A DNA stretch of 64,000 nucleotides from Rhodococcus sp. OK519 (lineage in GTDB: Bacteria; Actinomycetota; Actinomycetes; Mycobacteriales; Mycobacteriaceae): assembly GCF_003051005.1 (NCBI RefSeq), contig NZ_QAOW01000004.1, positions 124,001 through 188,000 of the forward strand. The letters are read 5' to 3'. The notes under the pieces are model-generated. The model ran no database searches and was not told the origin of the DNA. It worked only from the letters and a program-made list of their open reading frames with translations. The translations under genes and the position numbers were made by a program. Positions 38,403 to 48,754 of this stretch are shown in pieces (position 1 is the stretch's first letter; each line of letters begins with the position of its first letter).

Positions 38403-40712
38403 CTACCGACGGCGGAGCCGGAGCCGGCTGTAGGTGAAGACCGTGAGCACGCAGCTGATGAGCACCAGCATGGCGATGCTGAGCAGCCACCACGATCCGG
38501 TGTGCTGCCACAGCGAGTCCGGCTCGGTGCCGGTGGCATTCGTGACCAGGTCCACCGTCGAGGCGGCCGCCGCGAACCCCCAACGTGACGGAAAGAGCCA
38601 CGCGACCTGTTCGAGCCCGGCGCGTCCGGTGATCGTGATCAATCCTCCGCACATCACCAGCTGCGCCATGATCGTGACCACCAGCATCGGCAGCACCTGC
38701 TCACTCGAACGCGCCACCGACGACAACGCCAAACCGAGCACGACGCAGGTGCAGGTAGTGGCGGCGATGTCCACGATCAGTTCGACGGCGCCCGACGGGA
38801 GCACACTGCCGTGGCCCGGGAACCCCTTGCCCACGTAGACGATCAGCACCATGATCACCGACTGCACGATGCCGGCTGCGCAGAACACGACGATCTTCGC
38901 CGTCAGGTAGGCGGACGGCAGCAGCCCGGCGGCACGTTCTCGCTGATAGACCATGCGCTCGCCGACCAGGTCGCGGATGGTCAGCGAACAGCCCATGAAG
39001 GCGGCACCGAGAATCAGCACCACCAGGATCTGGGTGAGTTCGCCGGATACGTCGGCACCGGACTGACCGAACCCGGTGTCGCCCGGCACCAGCAGGGCCA
39101 GGCCGCCGAGCACGAAAGGCAGCAGGGACAGGAACACCAGATAGCCCCGGTCGGCACGGATCAGTCGAACCTGGCGGCGGGCGACGGTGCTCAACTGCTC
39201 GAGTCGGGACGTGTGCGCGGGGCGCCCCAGAGGCCCGGGTGGGCTCGGCGGCGGCGCCGCCTCGGGGCGGGAGGCGCGATACTCGGCGAACACCCCGTCC
39301 GGGTCGGAGGCGACACGGGCGAAGATGTCCGCCCAGTCGGTGCTGCCGAGTGCGCTCCCGACTCGGTCGGGCGGTCCCACATACGCGGTCTTGCCACCGG
39401 GCGCGAGGAGGAGGACCTGGTCGCACATCTCGAGGTAGGACAGCGAATGCGTGACGATGACGACAACGCGGCCCGAATCGGCGAGGCGGCGCAGCGTCGC
39501 CATGATCTGGCGGTCGAGCGCGGGGTCGAGACCCGACGTCGGTTCGTCGAGGATGAGCAGGGAAGGGCCCGTGAGCAACTCCAGCGCGACCGATGCGCGT
39601 TTGCGTTGCCCGCCCGAGAGGCGATCGACGCGGGTGTCGGCGTGCTCGGTCAGTTGCAGTTCGTCGAGTACCCCCGCGATCACCGCTTCCCGGTCGGCCC
39701 GGGTGGTGTCCGGTGGCAGTCTCAGCTCCGCGGCGTAACCGAGGGCCCTCCGGACGGTCAGCTGCCGATGAACGACGTCGTCCTGAGGGACCATGCCGAT
39801 GCGGGAGCGCAGTACCGAATAGTCGGTGTGCACGCTGCGTCCGTCGAACTCGACGACGCCCTCCGTCGGTCCTTCCGCACCGGAGATGATCTTGGCGACG
39901 GTGGTCTTTCCCGCGCCGGAGGGCCCGATCACCGCGGTGAGACTGCCGGGTCCCGCCGTGAACGTGACGTCCTCGAGTAGTCGTCGCCCACCTTCGATGG
40001 TGAGCCCGACGCCGTCCACGCGTAGACCGCCGACGGTCGTGGCTGTCGCCTGCCGTGGAACGAGACGGCCTTCGTGCACGCTGAAGTCGGTGTTGCCGAT
40101 CGTGACGACGTCGCCGTCGGTCAGCCGTGCGCGCGTCACCCGGGTGCCGCCGACGAACGTTCCGTTGACGCTTCCCAGATCGTCGAGTTCGAGGCCGGAC
40201 GGCACGTCGTGGACTATCGCGTGACGGCGTGAGGCCAGCACATCGCGGACGACGATGTCGTTGTCGGGGGCCCGTCCGATCGTGAGGGCTCCGGCGGGGA
40301 CGGTCTCGTGCGGGGTCGGGGGCGGGGCGATCGAATCCCCTACCTCGATCGTCGACTCGTCCCATCGACTGCCCACGTCCTGTCGCGTCGCGTCGGGGTC
40401 CTCGATCGAGATCCGCACGGTGGGCCCCTCGACCGCATCACCCAGGCGGACGAGCACAGTGTCCGTGACGGGTACTTCTTCTCGGCGCTTGCCGGCGACG
40501 TAGATCCCGTTCTTGCTGCCGGAGTCGACCAGTTGCCATCCCTCGTCCCACCGGAGCTGCGCATGCTCGCGCGACACCACGGGATCGACGATCGTGATCT
40601 CCATCTGCGGGTCGCGGCCGATGCGTATCGGTTTGCCCGCCCTGTAGCTTGCGCGGCCCTGTGCAGTCTCGACCACGACCCGCGGGTACTCGCTTCTCGA
40701 CCAGTCGTCCAT
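38403..40712 (-). CDS. double-FHA ABC exporter, Rv1747-like
   Basis: A 769-residue fused protein. Two FHA domains open it (about 20-100, with IRIGRDPQ and SREHAQLRW; and about 143-215, with LTIGRAPDND and SRRHAIVH), each binding phosphothreonine. An ABC ATPase follows: Walker A GPSGAGKTT near 265, signature LSGGQRKRASVALELL, Walker B LLILDEPTSGLDP. The C-terminal 270 residues are an ABC-2 permease with six hydrophobic segments. M. tuberculosis Rv1747 has this layout and is controlled by the kinase PknF. ATG at 40712 was chosen because GGAGG lies eight bases upstream; a GTG two codons earlier is too close to it. No Ser/Thr kinase gene is in the window. Confidence 0.93.
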   Translation of the reverse strand: MDDWSRSEYPRVVVETAQGRASYRAGKPIRIGRDPQMEITIVDPVVSREHAQLRWDEGWQLVDSGSKNGIYVAGKRREEVPVTDTVLVRLGDAVEGPTVRISIEDPDATRQDVGSRWDESTIEVGDSIAPPPTPHETVPAGALTIGRAPDNDIVVRDVLASRRHAIVHDVPSGLELDDLGSVNGTFVGGTRVTRARLTDGDVVTIGNTDFSVHEGRLVPRQATATTVGGLRVDGVGLTIEGGRRLLEDVTFTAGPGSLTAVIGPSGAGKTTVAKIISGAEGPTEGVVEFDGRSVHTDYSVLRSRIGMVPQDDVVHRQLTVRRALGYAAELRLPPDTTRADREAVIAGVLDELQLTEHADTRVDRLSGGQRKRASVALELLTGPSLLILDEPTSGLDPALDRQIMATLRRLADSGRVVVIVTHSLSYLEMCDQVLLLAPGGKTAYVGPPDRVGSALGSTDWADIFARVASDPDGVFAEYRASRPEAAPPPSPPGPLGRPAHTSRLEQLSTVARRQVRLIRADRGYLVFLSLLPFVLGGLALLVPGDTGFGQSGADVSGELTQILVVLILGAAFMGCSLTIRDLVGERMVYQRERAAGLLPSAYLTAKIVVFCAAGIVQSVIMVLIVYVGKGFPGHGSVLPSGAVELIVDIAATTCTCVVLGLALSSVARSSEQVLPMLVVTIMAQLVMCGGLITITGRAGLEQVAWLFPSRWGFAAAASTVDLVTNATGTEPDSLWQHTGSWWLLSIAMLVLISCVLTVFTYSRLRLRRR

Positions 40713-40902
40713 CGCCACGGCCTCCGGTCAGCATCAGGCGTCGAGCGTCGACTCCTCCATGGTCGCACCCACGCCCCGGGATCCGTCGACAGAACGAGCA
40801 CTCTCGTATCCTCGCCGCCAGCCTGAACCCGCGTCCTGATGAGTTTCGTCGACGCGGCGAGTCTGCCTTCTCGTAACACCACACTGGAGAGCGGAGCATC
40901 AC

Positions 40903-41544
40903 GTGAGTCAACAGCTGAAGGTCCAGAACTTCAACGTCTCGAGCGACGGCGTCGCCTGCGGGGAGAACCAGACCTTCGAGCGCCCGTTCGGCCTCGATCC
41001 CGGTGCGATGTTCGCCTGGGCGGGCGCCACTGCGAGCTGGCCCATGCGGACCGATGCCGGCGGCACCCGCGGCCTGGACGACTACTTCACCCGCGACTTC
41101 TCCCACAACATCGGCGCCGAGATCATGGGTCGCAACAAGTTCGGGCCGCAGCGCGGCGCGTGGGAGAACCTCGACTGGGAGGGCTGGTGGGGTGAGGAGC
41201 CGCCGTTCCACACGCCGGTCTTCGTCGCGACCCACCACCCCCGGCCGTCGATCACGCGCGGCGAGACCACGTTCCACTTCGTGGACGACAAGCCGGCCAC
41301 CATCCTCGCTCAGGCGAAAGAGGCTGCGCAGGGGAAGGACGTCCGACTCGGCGGCGGGGTCACCACGATCCGGGAGTTCCTCGACGACGACCTCGTCGAC
41401 ACCATGCACGTGGCCGTCTCCCCGATCACGTTCGGGACCGGACTGCGCCTGTGGGACACCCCGGACGAGCTGCTCGACCGCTTCCATTTGGAAACAGTGC
41501 CCAGCTCGATCGGGGTGACCCACCACCTGTTCTGGCGAAAGTAG
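40903..41544 (+). CDS. RibD C-terminal domain (dihydrofolate reductase-like) protein
   Basis: A 213-residue single-domain protein of the RibD-C/DHFR-like family, NAD(P)H-dependent reductases of unknown substrate. The start reads LKVQNFNVSSDGVACGENQT, followed by IMGRNKFGPQRGAW near 70, the nucleotide-binding VFVATHHPRPSI and KDVRLGGGVTTIREFLDDDLVD near 150, and the closing VAVSPITFGTGLRLWD. No deaminase domain is present, so this is not a full RibD. The start is GTG at 40903. It is convergent with cobN, nine bases apart. The 190 bases upstream hold no other gene. Confidence 0.87.
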   Translation: MSQQLKVQNFNVSSDGVACGENQTFERPFGLDPGAMFAWAGATASWPMRTDAGGTRGLDDYFTRDFSHNIGAEIMGRNKFGPQRGAWENLDWEGWWGEEPPFHTPVFVATHHPRPSITRGETTFHFVDDKPATILAQAKEAAQGKDVRLGGGVTTIREFLDDDLVDTMHVAVSPITFGTGLRLWDTPDELLDRFHLETVPSSIGVTHHLFWRK

Positions 41545-41553
41545 CCGGTCGGG

Positions 41554-44500
41554 CTACTCCCCCTCGAGCTCGCCCTCGGTCTCGAGGTACACCTGGCGCA
41601 GACCCTCGAGGACCTCGGGGGACGGCTCCTCCCACATGTTCCGATCGACGGCCTCGAGCAGGCGCTCGGAGATGCCGTGGAGCGCCCACGGATTCGACTC
41701 GGACATGAACTTGCGGTTCTGCTCGTCCAGCACGTAGGTCTCGGCGAGCTTCTCGTACATCCAGTCCGCGACCACGTTGGTGGTCGCGTCGTACCCGAAC
41801 AGGTAGTCGACGGTCGCGGCCATCTCGAACGCGCCCTTGTAGCCGTGCCGGCGCATCGCCTCGAGCCAGCGCGGATTCACGACACGGGCACGGAAGACGC
41901 GGGCGGTCTCCTCCGACAGCGTCCGGGTGCGGACGGCGTCGGGACGGGTGCTGTCGCCGATGTACGCCTCCGGGGACTTGCCGGTGAGCGCGCGGACGGT
42001 CGCGACCATGCCGCCGTGGTACTGGAAGTAGTCGTCCGAGTCGGCGATGTCGTGCTCGCGGGTATCGGTGTTCTTGGCGGCCACCGCGATCCGCTTGTAG
42101 GCACTGCGCATGTCGTCCGAAGCCGGGGCACCGTCGAGGCCGCGTCCGTACGCGTAGCCGCCCCACGTGGTGTACACCTGCGCGAGGTCGGCGTCGTTGC
42201 GCCAGTTCTTCGAGTCGATCAGCTGCAGCAGTCCCGCGCCGTACGTGCCGGGCTTGGAACCGAAGATGCGGGTGGTGGCGCGGCGGTCGTCGCCGTGCTC
42301 GGCGAGATCCGCCTGCGCGTGGGCGCGGACATAGTTGTCGGCGTCGGACTCCTCGAGACCGGCGACCAGGCGGACGGCATCGTCGAGCAGCGCCAGCACG
42401 TGCGGGAACGCATCCCGGAAGAAACCGCTGATCCGGACGGTGACGTCGATGCGCGGGCGCCCGAGTTCGGCGAGGTCGATCACCTCGAGACTCGTGACGC
42501 GGCGCGACGCCTCGTCCCACACCGGGCGGACACCGAGCAGCGCGAACACCTCGGCGATGTCGTCGCCGGACGTGCGCATCGCGGAGGTACCCCACACCGA
42601 CAGGCCCACCGACTTCGGCCACTCGCCGTGATCGGCGCGGTAGCGGTCGGCGAGCGACTCGGCCATCGCCTGACCGGTCTCCCACGCCAGCCGCGACGGC
42701 ACCGCCTTGGGGTCCACCGAGTAGAAGTTGCGGCCGGTGGGCAGCACGTTGATCAGCCCGCGCAGCGGCGAACCGGACGGGCCGGCCGCGATGAAGCCGC
42801 CGTCGAGCGCGTGCAGCACCTGGGCGATCTCGCCGGACGTCTGCCGCAGTCGCGGCACCACCTCGGTCGCGGCGAAGCGCAGGATCTGCCGGACGGTGTC
42901 GTCGTCGGACAGGCGATCGGCCGCTTCGGGATCCCAGTCGGCGTCGGACAGAGCAGCGATGAGCGCGTGCGCCTGCGCCTCGATCTGGTCGACGCGTGCG
43001 CGGTCCTCGGCTCCGTTCACACCGACCTCGGCCTCGCTCAGGCCCAGGGCCTCTCGCAGACCGGGCACCGACTGCTCGCCGCCCCACATCTGCCGGGCCC
43101 GCAGCATCGCGAGCACCAGTTCCACCTCGGCGTCGCCCTCCGGGGCGCGGCCCAGGATGTGCAGGCCGTCGCGGATCTGGACGTCCTTGATCTCGCACAG
43201 CCAGCCGTCGACGTGCATGAGCATGTCGTCGAACACGTCCTCTTCCGGACGCTCGGACAGGCCCAGGTCGTGATCCATCTTCGCCGCGCGCATCAGCGTC
43301 CAGATCTGCTGGCGGATCGCCGGCAGCTTCGCCGGGTCGAGCGCGGAGATGTTGGAGTGCTCGTCGAGCAGCTGCTCGAGCCGGGAGATGTCGCCGTAGC
43401 TCTCCGCGCGCGCCATCGGCGGGATCAGGTGGTCGACGAGGGTGGCGTGCGCGCGACGCTTCGCCTGCGTCCCCTCGCCCGGATCGTTGACGAGGAACGG
43501 GTAGATCAGCGGCAGGTCGCCGAGTGCGGCGTCGGTGCCGCACGACGCGGACATGCCGAGCGTCTTGCCGGGCAGCCACTCGAGGTTGCCGTGCTTGCCG
43601 AGGTGCACGACGGCATCCGCACCGAAACCCCCGTGCTCGGTGCTCGCGCCGATCCAGCGGTACGCGGCCAGGTAGTGGTGACTCGGCGGCAGATCCGGAT
43701 CGTGGTAGATCGCGACGGGGTTCTCACCGAAACCGCGAGGCGGCTGCACCATGAGCACCACGTTGCCGGCACGGATCGCGGCGATGACGATCTCACCCTC
43801 GGGATCCGACGACCGGTCCACGTACAGATCGCCGGGGGCCGAACCCCAGTGCTCCTCGACGCCCTCGCGGAAATCCTGCGGCAGCGTCGCGAACCACTCG
43901 CGGTAGCGGGCGGCGGAGATGCGGATCGGGTTGCCCTCGAGTTGCTCGGCGGTGAGCCAATCCGGGTCCTGACCGCCCGCGGCGATCAGCGCGTGGATGA
44001 GCGCGTCGCCGTCCTCGGCCGCGAGGCCGGGCAGTGCGTCCTCGCCGTCCACCGGCCCGAGGTCGTAGCCGTTCTCGCGCATCGCCGTCAGCAGATCGAT
44101 CGCGCTGGCCGGGGTGTCCAGGCCGACGGCGTTGCCGATACGCGCATGCTTGGTCGGGTACGCCGACAGCATCAGCGCAATCTTCTTGTCCGGGTTGGGG
44201 ATTCGTCCCAGCTTCGCGTGGCGGACGGCGATCCCGGCGACGCGGGCGGCGCGCTCGGCGTCGGGCACGTACGCGGTGAGGCCGTCGGCGTCGATCTCCT
44301 TGAACGAGAACGGCACCGTGATGAGGCGTCCGTCGAACTCGGGGACGGCGACCTGGGTGGCGACGTCCAGCGGGGACATGCCGTCGTCGTTGGCCTCCCA
44401 CGCCTCCCGGCTACTGGTCAGGCACAGGCCCTGCAGGATCGGCACGTCGAGCGCAGCGAGTTCGGCGACATCCCACGCCTCGTCGTCGCCGCCGGCCTGC

Positions 44501-45168
44501 GCGTTCGCGGGCTTGGTGCCGCCGGCCGCGAGGACGGTCACGACCATCGCGTCGGCCCGGCCCAGCGATTCGAGCAGGTCGGCGGGTGCGGTGCGCAGCG
44601 ATGCGCAGAAGATCGGCAGCGGAGTCGCCCCGGCGTCCTCGATGGCGTGGCACAACGCCTCGACGTACGTGGTGTTCCCGGCCAGGTGCTGGGCGCGGTA
44701 GTAGAGCACCGCGACGGTCGGCCCGTCGATCTCGCGAGCGGGACGCTCGAGTACGCCCCAGTTCGGCAGGTGCACTGCGGGCTCGAACCCGTGACCGGTG
44801 AGCAGCACCGTGTCGGACAGGAAGTTGTGCAGTTGGCGCAGGTTGTCGGCGCCGCCCTCCGCGAGATACGTGTGCGCCTCGGCGGCGATGCCGGCGGGAA
44901 CCGTCGAGCACTCCATCAACTCGGCGTCGGCGGCCTGCTCACCTCCGAGCACGACGGCCGGCAGCCCGGACGCGAGCACCGCGTCGATGCCGTCGTCCCA
45001 GGCGCGGCGACCACCGAGGATCCGGACCACGACGAGATCGACGCCGTCGAGCAGTCCGGGCAGGTCTTCGTCGACCAGCAGTCGGGCCGGGTTGGCCCAG
45101 CGGTAGTCGGCGCCGCTCGCGCGGGCGCTGAGCAGGTCGGTGTCGGAGGTCGACAGCAGCAGGATCAC
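41554..45168 (-). CDS. cobN: cobaltochelatase subunit CobN
   Basis: A 1204-residue protein, the large subunit of the aerobic cobaltochelatase, which inserts cobalt into hydrogenobyrinic acid a,c-diamide with ATP and the CobS/CobT partners. It belongs to the CobN/Mg-chelatase H family. Representative blocks are FGENPVAIYHDPDLPPSHHY near 480, VHLGKHGNLEWLPGK, PLIYPFLVNDPGEGTQAKRR, TGRNFYSVDPKAVPSRLAWE near 820 and SVWGTSAMRTSGDDIAEVF. The chosen start is GTG at 45168 with GGAAAGG upstream; an in-frame ATG 34 codons earlier lies inside the riboswitch region. A cobalamin riboswitch precedes it, so end product should repress it. No cobS or cobT is in the window. Confidence 0.95.
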   Translation of the reverse strand: MILLLSTSDTDLLSARASGADYRWANPARLLVDEDLPGLLDGVDLVVVRILGGRRAWDDGIDAVLASGLPAVVLGGEQAADAELMECSTVPAGIAAEAHTYLAEGGADNLRQLHNFLSDTVLLTGHGFEPAVHLPNWGVLERPAREIDGPTVAVLYYRAQHLAGNTTYVEALCHAIEDAGATPLPIFCASLRTAPADLLESLGRADAMVVTVLAAGGTKPANAQAGGDDEAWDVAELAALDVPILQGLCLTSSREAWEANDDGMSPLDVATQVAVPEFDGRLITVPFSFKEIDADGLTAYVPDAERAARVAGIAVRHAKLGRIPNPDKKIALMLSAYPTKHARIGNAVGLDTPASAIDLLTAMRENGYDLGPVDGEDALPGLAAEDGDALIHALIAAGGQDPDWLTAEQLEGNPIRISAARYREWFATLPQDFREGVEEHWGSAPGDLYVDRSSDPEGEIVIAAIRAGNVVLMVQPPRGFGENPVAIYHDPDLPPSHHYLAAYRWIGASTEHGGFGADAVVHLGKHGNLEWLPGKTLGMSASCGTDAALGDLPLIYPFLVNDPGEGTQAKRRAHATLVDHLIPPMARAESYGDISRLEQLLDEHSNISALDPAKLPAIRQQIWTLMRAAKMDHDLGLSERPEEDVFDDMLMHVDGWLCEIKDVQIRDGLHILGRAPEGDAEVELVLAMLRARQMWGGEQSVPGLREALGLSEAEVGVNGAEDRARVDQIEAQAHALIAALSDADWDPEAADRLSDDDTVRQILRFAATEVVPRLRQTSGEIAQVLHALDGGFIAAGPSGSPLRGLINVLPTGRNFYSVDPKAVPSRLAWETGQAMAESLADRYRADHGEWPKSVGLSVWGTSAMRTSGDDIAEVFALLGVRPVWDEASRRVTSLEVIDLAELGRPRIDVTVRISGFFRDAFPHVLALLDDAVRLVAGLEESDADNYVRAHAQADLAEHGDDRRATTRIFGSKPGTYGAGLLQLIDSKNWRNDADLAQVYTTWGGYAYGRGLDGAPASDDMRSAYKRIAVAAKNTDTREHDIADSDDYFQYHGGMVATVRALTGKSPEAYIGDSTRPDAVRTRTLSEETARVFRARVVNPRWLEAMRRHGYKGAFEMAATVDYLFGYDATTNVVADWMYEKLAETYVLDEQNRKFMSESNPWALHGISERLLEAVDRNMWEEPSPEVLEGLRQVYLETEGELEGE

Positions 45169-45204
45169 TGGTGCAGCCTTTCCGGGGTTTCGCGCCCCAC
45201 GGCA

Positions 45205-45345
45205 GGGTTCGAGCGAGCCCGAGGGACTCGTCGAAGCGGTTCGGGCGGCGGAAGAGGGTCTGACTTTCACAGTGGCGCGACCGCCCGGAATCTCACCGGT
45301 TTCCTCTTCTGCCGCGGTCGCCGGTGATCCTACCGGTCAGCCGTG
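45205..45345 (-). promoter_or_regulatory. cobalamin riboswitch in the cobN leader
   Basis: On the minus strand, the conserved core reads GAAACCGGTGAGATTCC (about 45308-45292), then CGCCACTGTGA (from about 45278), then the B12-box-like AAGTCAGACC (about 45267). This matches the class consensus GGTGnnAnTCC, CGCnACTGT and AGYCAGGA..ACC, except that the B12 box is shortened. It ends about 90 bases before the GTG of cobN. It should turn cobN down when cobalamin is plentiful. The outer limits are estimates. Confidence 0.88.
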
Positions 45346-45381
45346 TGCGCATCAGCCGCCGCACTTCTCTAGCCTGGAGAC

Positions 45382-46521
45382 GTGCCATCTCCACGTTCCG
45401 GCCCGGACAAGTGCCCGGGTGCGCTCCAGGTCCACCAGGCCGCCGACGGCCCCCTCGCCCGTGTCCGCCTCCCCGGCGGTGTGATCACATCGCCGCAGCT
45501 CCAGGCTCTGGCGGCGGCTGCGCAGGAGATCGGCAACGGCGAGATCGAGCTCACCTCGCGCGGCAACGTCCAATTGCGGTCGGTCACCGACCCGGACGAG
45601 TTCGCGCGGCGGATCGCGGAGGTCGGGCTACTGCCGTCCACGACGCACGAGCGGGTGCGCAACATCCTCGCGTCGCCGCTGTCGGGGCGGATCGGCGGTT
45701 TCGCCGACGTTCGCGGACTGGTCGCCGATCTCGACCGCGCACTGTGCGACGACCCGGCATTGGCCGACCTGCCCGGGCGGACGCTGTTCACGCTCGACGA
45801 CGGCACCGGCGACATCTCGGGCCTGGGCGGCGACTTCGGTATCCACGGGCAGGGCGACGAACGCTTCGCACTGGTCCTGGCCGGCGAAGACACCGGCGCC
45901 CGGGTCGCCGGCGCCGATGCGGTGGGTGCGCTGCTGGCGGCGGCCCGCACGTTCGCCGAGATCCGCGGCGAGGCGTGGCGACTGAACGAGGTGCCCGGCG
46001 GCACCGAGCAGGTCCTCGAGCGTCTCGGCCTCGAGTACGGCGACCCGGTGCAGCTCCCCGGCGCGGTCGAACGCGGTCCGATCGGCTGGCTCGACCAGCC
46101 CGACGGCCGCGTCACCCTCGCCGCGGGTCTCGCGTTCGGCACGCTCCCGGCGCGGGTCGCGGAGTTCCTCGCCGCCGTCGACAAGCCGATCCTGGTCACG
46201 CCGTGGCGCTCGATCCTGCTGCCGGACCTCGAGGAGTGGGCGGCCGAGCAGGTGGTCCGGGTGCTCGCGCCGATGGGGCTGATCTTCGACGAGAACTCCC
46301 CGTATCTGCAGGTCAGCGCCTGCGCGGGACAGCCCGGCTGCGCCAAGTCGCACACCGACGTCCGGGCCGATGCCCGTGAGGCGATCGAGAACGGCGAGCT
46401 GCCCGACGACGGCCGCCAGCACTGGTCCGGATGCGATCGCAAGTGCGGTCGCCCCCGCGGCGAAATAACAGACGTGGTCTCCGGCCCCGACGGTTACCGG
46501 GTGGAAAACGGGTCGTCGTGA
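45382..46521 (+). CDS. cobG: precorrin-3B synthase CobG
   Basis: A 379-residue iron-sulfur oxygenase of the sulfite/nitrite-reductase fold. It uses molecular oxygen to convert precorrin-3A to precorrin-3B, the step that sets the aerobic pathway apart. The first half shows [15 protein letters not shown] near 55. The metal-cluster cysteines are in [10 protein letters not shown] near 315 and, about 35 residues later, [10 protein letters not shown] near 355. The GTG start is divergent from cobN, and the B12 riboswitch reads only toward cobN. cobH begins 19 bases after the stop. Confidence 0.93.
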   Translation: MPSPRSGPDKCPGALQVHQAADGPLARVRLPGGVITSPQLQALAAAAQEIGNGEIELTSRGNVQLRSVTDPDEFARRIAEVGLLPSTTHERVRNILASPLSGRIGGFADVRGLVADLDRALCDDPALADLPGRTLFTLDDGTGDISGLGGDFGIHGQGDERFALVLAGEDTGARVAGADAVGALLAAARTFAEIRGEAWRLNEVPGGTEQVLERLGLEYGDPVQLPGAVERGPIGWLDQPDGRVTLAAGLAFGTLPARVAEFLAAVDKPILVTPWRSILLPDLEEWAAEQVVRVLAPMGLIFDENSPYLQVSACAGQPGCAKSHTDVRADAREAIENGELPDDGRQHWSGCDRKCGRPRGEITDVVSGPDGYRVENGSS

Positions 46522-46540
46522 TGCCTCTATCGTGTGGCGC

Positions 46541-47167
46541 ATGATCGACTACATCCGCGACGGCGCGGAGATTTATCGCCAGTCCTTCGCGACCATCCGG
46601 GCCGAGGCGGACCTCACCCGGTTCCCCGCCGACGTCTCGCAGGCCGTCGTCCGGATGATCCACGCGAGCGGTCAGGTCGATCTGGTCGACGACGTCGCGT
46701 TCACGCCGAACGTCGTCGCCGACGCGCGCGAGGCGCTGCGCCGCGGCGCCCCGATCCTGTGCGACGCGAAGATGGTCGCCGCCGGCGTCACCCGTAAGCG
46801 ACTGCCCCGCGACAACGCCGTGCTGTGCATGCTCGACGACCCACGAGTTCCCGTGCTGGCCAAGGCGATCGACAACACGCGCTCGGCCGCGGCACTCGAG
46901 CTGTGGGGCGACAAGCTCGACGGCGCAGTGGTCGCGATCGGCAACGCCCCCACCGCGCTGTTCCATCTGCTCAACCTCATCGAGGCCGGTGCGCCGCGGC
47001 CCGCCGCGATCGTCGGCGGACCCGTCGGCTTCATCGGTGCAGCGGAGTCCAAGGAGGCCCTGATCGAGCACCCCTCCGGGCTCGAGTACCTGGTGGTGCG
47101 CGGTCGTCGTGGTGGCAGCGCGATCACCGCGGCGGCACTGAATGCGATTGCGAGCGAGGTCGAATGA
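46541..47167 (+). CDS. cobH: precorrin-8X methylmutase CobH
   Basis: A 208-residue enzyme that moves the C-11 methyl group of precorrin-8X to C-12, giving hydrogenobyrinic acid. The catalytic His is in [12 protein letters not shown] near residue 43, and the conserved [14 protein letters not shown] near 75, [17 protein letters not shown] and [17 protein letters not shown] are intact. The start could instead be GTG three codons upstream. The stop overlaps the next start by four bases (ATGA), so cobH and cobIJ are translationally linked. Confidence 0.94.
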   Translation: MIDYIRDGAEIYRQSFATIRAEADLTRFPADVSQAVVRMIHASGQVDLVDDVAFTPNVVADAREALRRGAPILCDAKMVAAGVTRKRLPRDNAVLCMLDDPRVPVLAKAIDNTRSAAALELWGDKLDGAVVAIGNAPTALFHLLNLIEAGAPRPAAIVGGPVGFIGAAESKEALIEHPSGLEYLVVRGRRGGSAITAAALNAIASEVE

Positions 47168-48654
47168 GCTCCGCAGGCAAGCTGTGGGGTGTGGGCATCG
47201 GCCCGGGCGATCCCGAGCTGATGACGGTCAAGGCCGCCCGCGTGATCGGTGAGGCCGACGTCGTCGCGTTCCACAGCGCCCGGCACGGCCGGAGCATCTC
47301 GCGCGGGGTCGCTGCCCCGTACATGCGGGAGGGCCAGATCGAGGAACACCTGGTCTACCCGGTCACCACGGAGTCGATCGATCATCCCGGCGGCTACCAG
47401 GGTGCGATGGACGAGTTCTACGAGCAGGCAGCCGATCGCCTGGCCACGCACCTCGCGGCGGGGCGCAGTGTCGCGCTCCTCGCGGCCGGCGATCCGCTGT
47501 TCTACAGCTCGTACATGCATATGCACAAGCGTCTGGCCGACCGGTTCGACGCCGAGGTCATCCCCGGCGTCACCGCCGTCAGCGCCGCCTCCGCGGCCCT
47601 CGCCGAGCCGCTCGTCGAGGGCGAGGAAGTGTTGACCGTCCTGCCGGGCACGCTGCCGCAGGAGGAGCTGACGCGACGCCTGCGCGAGACCGACGCCGCC
47701 GCGATCATGAAGCTCGGCCGCACGTATCCCGCTGTGCGCCAGGCATTGAAGGACGCCGGACGGATCGACGAGGCCTACTACGTCGAGCGCGCCAGCACCG
47801 ACCGGCAGCGCGTTGCCGCGGCAGACGAGGTCGACGACGCCGACGTGCCGTACTTTGCGATCGCGATCGTGCCGAGTCCCCTGAACAACCGCATCGAACC
47901 CGAACCTGCGCGTGGTGAGGTCGTGGTCGTGGGACTCGGTCCCGGCGACCAGGCGTGGACCACGCCCGAGGTGCGCCGAGAACTCGCGCGCGCCACCGAC
48001 CTGATCGGCTACACCACCTACATCGACCGGGTCCCGGTCCGGCCGGGACAGCGTCGGCATGCCAGCGACAACCGTGTCGAGGCCGAGCGCGCGGCGATGG
48101 CGCTGGACATGGCCAAGCGTGGCGGACGCGTCGTCGTCGTCTCGTCGGGCGATCCGGGTGTGTTCGCGATGGCCTCCGCGGTGCTCGAGGTGGTGGCCGA
48201 AGACCAGTGGAAGGACGTCCCCGTCCGGATCCTGCCCGGTATGACCGCGGCCAATGCCGTCGCCAGCCGGGTGGGAGCCCCGCTGGGCCATGACTACGCG
48301 ATGCTGTCGCTGTCGGATCGCCTCAAGCCGTGGGACATCGTCGCCAAGCGGGTCTCCGCCGTCGCGAGCGCGGACATGGCCTTCGCGGTCTACAACCCGG
48401 CGTCGAAGAGTCGCACGTGGCAGGTGGCCGCGATGCGCGATCTCGTGCTCGAGCACCGCTCCCCCGACACCCCGGTGATCATCGGCCGGGACATCGCCGG
48501 GCCCGAGGAGTCGATCAAGATCGTCCGCTTGGCCGACCTCGATCCGTCGGACGTCGACATGCGCTGCCTGCTGATCGTGGGCTCGTCGCAGACCACCGTC
48601 GTCGAGAGTGCGCACGGGACAACGGTCTTCACTCCGAGGCATTACCCGGCCTGA
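47164..48654 (+). CDS. cobIJ: fused precorrin-2 C20- / precorrin-3B C17-methyltransferase
   Basis: A 496-residue fusion of two SAM-dependent tetrapyrrole methylases. The N-terminal half (about 5-245) is Cob[44 protein letters not shown]. The C-terminal half (about 250-496) is Cob[52 protein letters not shown], and the closing VGSSQTTV. The two methylations are consecutive but for the CobG step. M. tuberculosis Rv2066 has the same fusion. It ends the cobGHIJ unit; a 41-bp palindrome follows 59 bases later. Confidence 0.94.
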   Translation: MSSAGKLWGVGIGPGDPELMTVKAARVIGEADVVAFHSARHGRSISRGVAAPYMREGQIEEHLVYPVTTESIDHPGGYQGAMDEFYEQAADRLATHLAAGRSVALLAAGDPLFYSSYMHMHKRLADRFDAEVIPGVTAVSAASAALAEPLVEGEEVLTVLPGTLPQEELTRRLRETDAAAIMKLGRTYPAVRQALKDAGRIDEAYYVERASTDRQRVAAADEVDDADVPYFAIAIVPSPLNNRIEPEPARGEVVVVGLGPGDQAWTTPEVRRELARATDLIGYTTYIDRVPVRPGQRRHASDNRVEAERAAMALDMAKRGGRVVVVSSGDPGVFAMASAVLEVVAEDQWKDVPVRILPGMTAANAVASRVGAPLGHDYAMLSLSDRLKPWDIVAKRVSAVASADMAFAVYNPASKSRTWQVAAMRDLVLEHRSPDTPVIIGRDIAGPEESIKIVRLADLDPSDVDMRCLLIVGSSQTTVVESAHGTTVFTPRHYPA

Positions 48655-48713
48655 GGCCGCACCTGGTCTGAAGCACCGCGGTACCTCGGACCGACGATCC
48701 GGGGCGACCGCGT

Positions 48714-48754
48714 CACCTCGGTGGGTGGGTGCACTGCACCCACCCACCGAGGTG
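48714..48754. promoter_or_regulatory. perfect 41-bp palindrome
   Basis: Two exact 20-base arms (CACCTCGGTGGGTGGGTGCA and its complement) around a single central C. It lies 59 bases after cobIJ and 24 bases before the XRE-type regulator, so it is a probable operator of that regulator. It could also fold as a terminator, but the arms nearly touch and no T run follows. Confidence 0.75.

Noticed and set aside
41677-45327. Long plus-strand open frame opposite cobN
   Set aside because: Shadow of cobN; no family-like sequence, no ribosome site, and it crosses the riboswitch.
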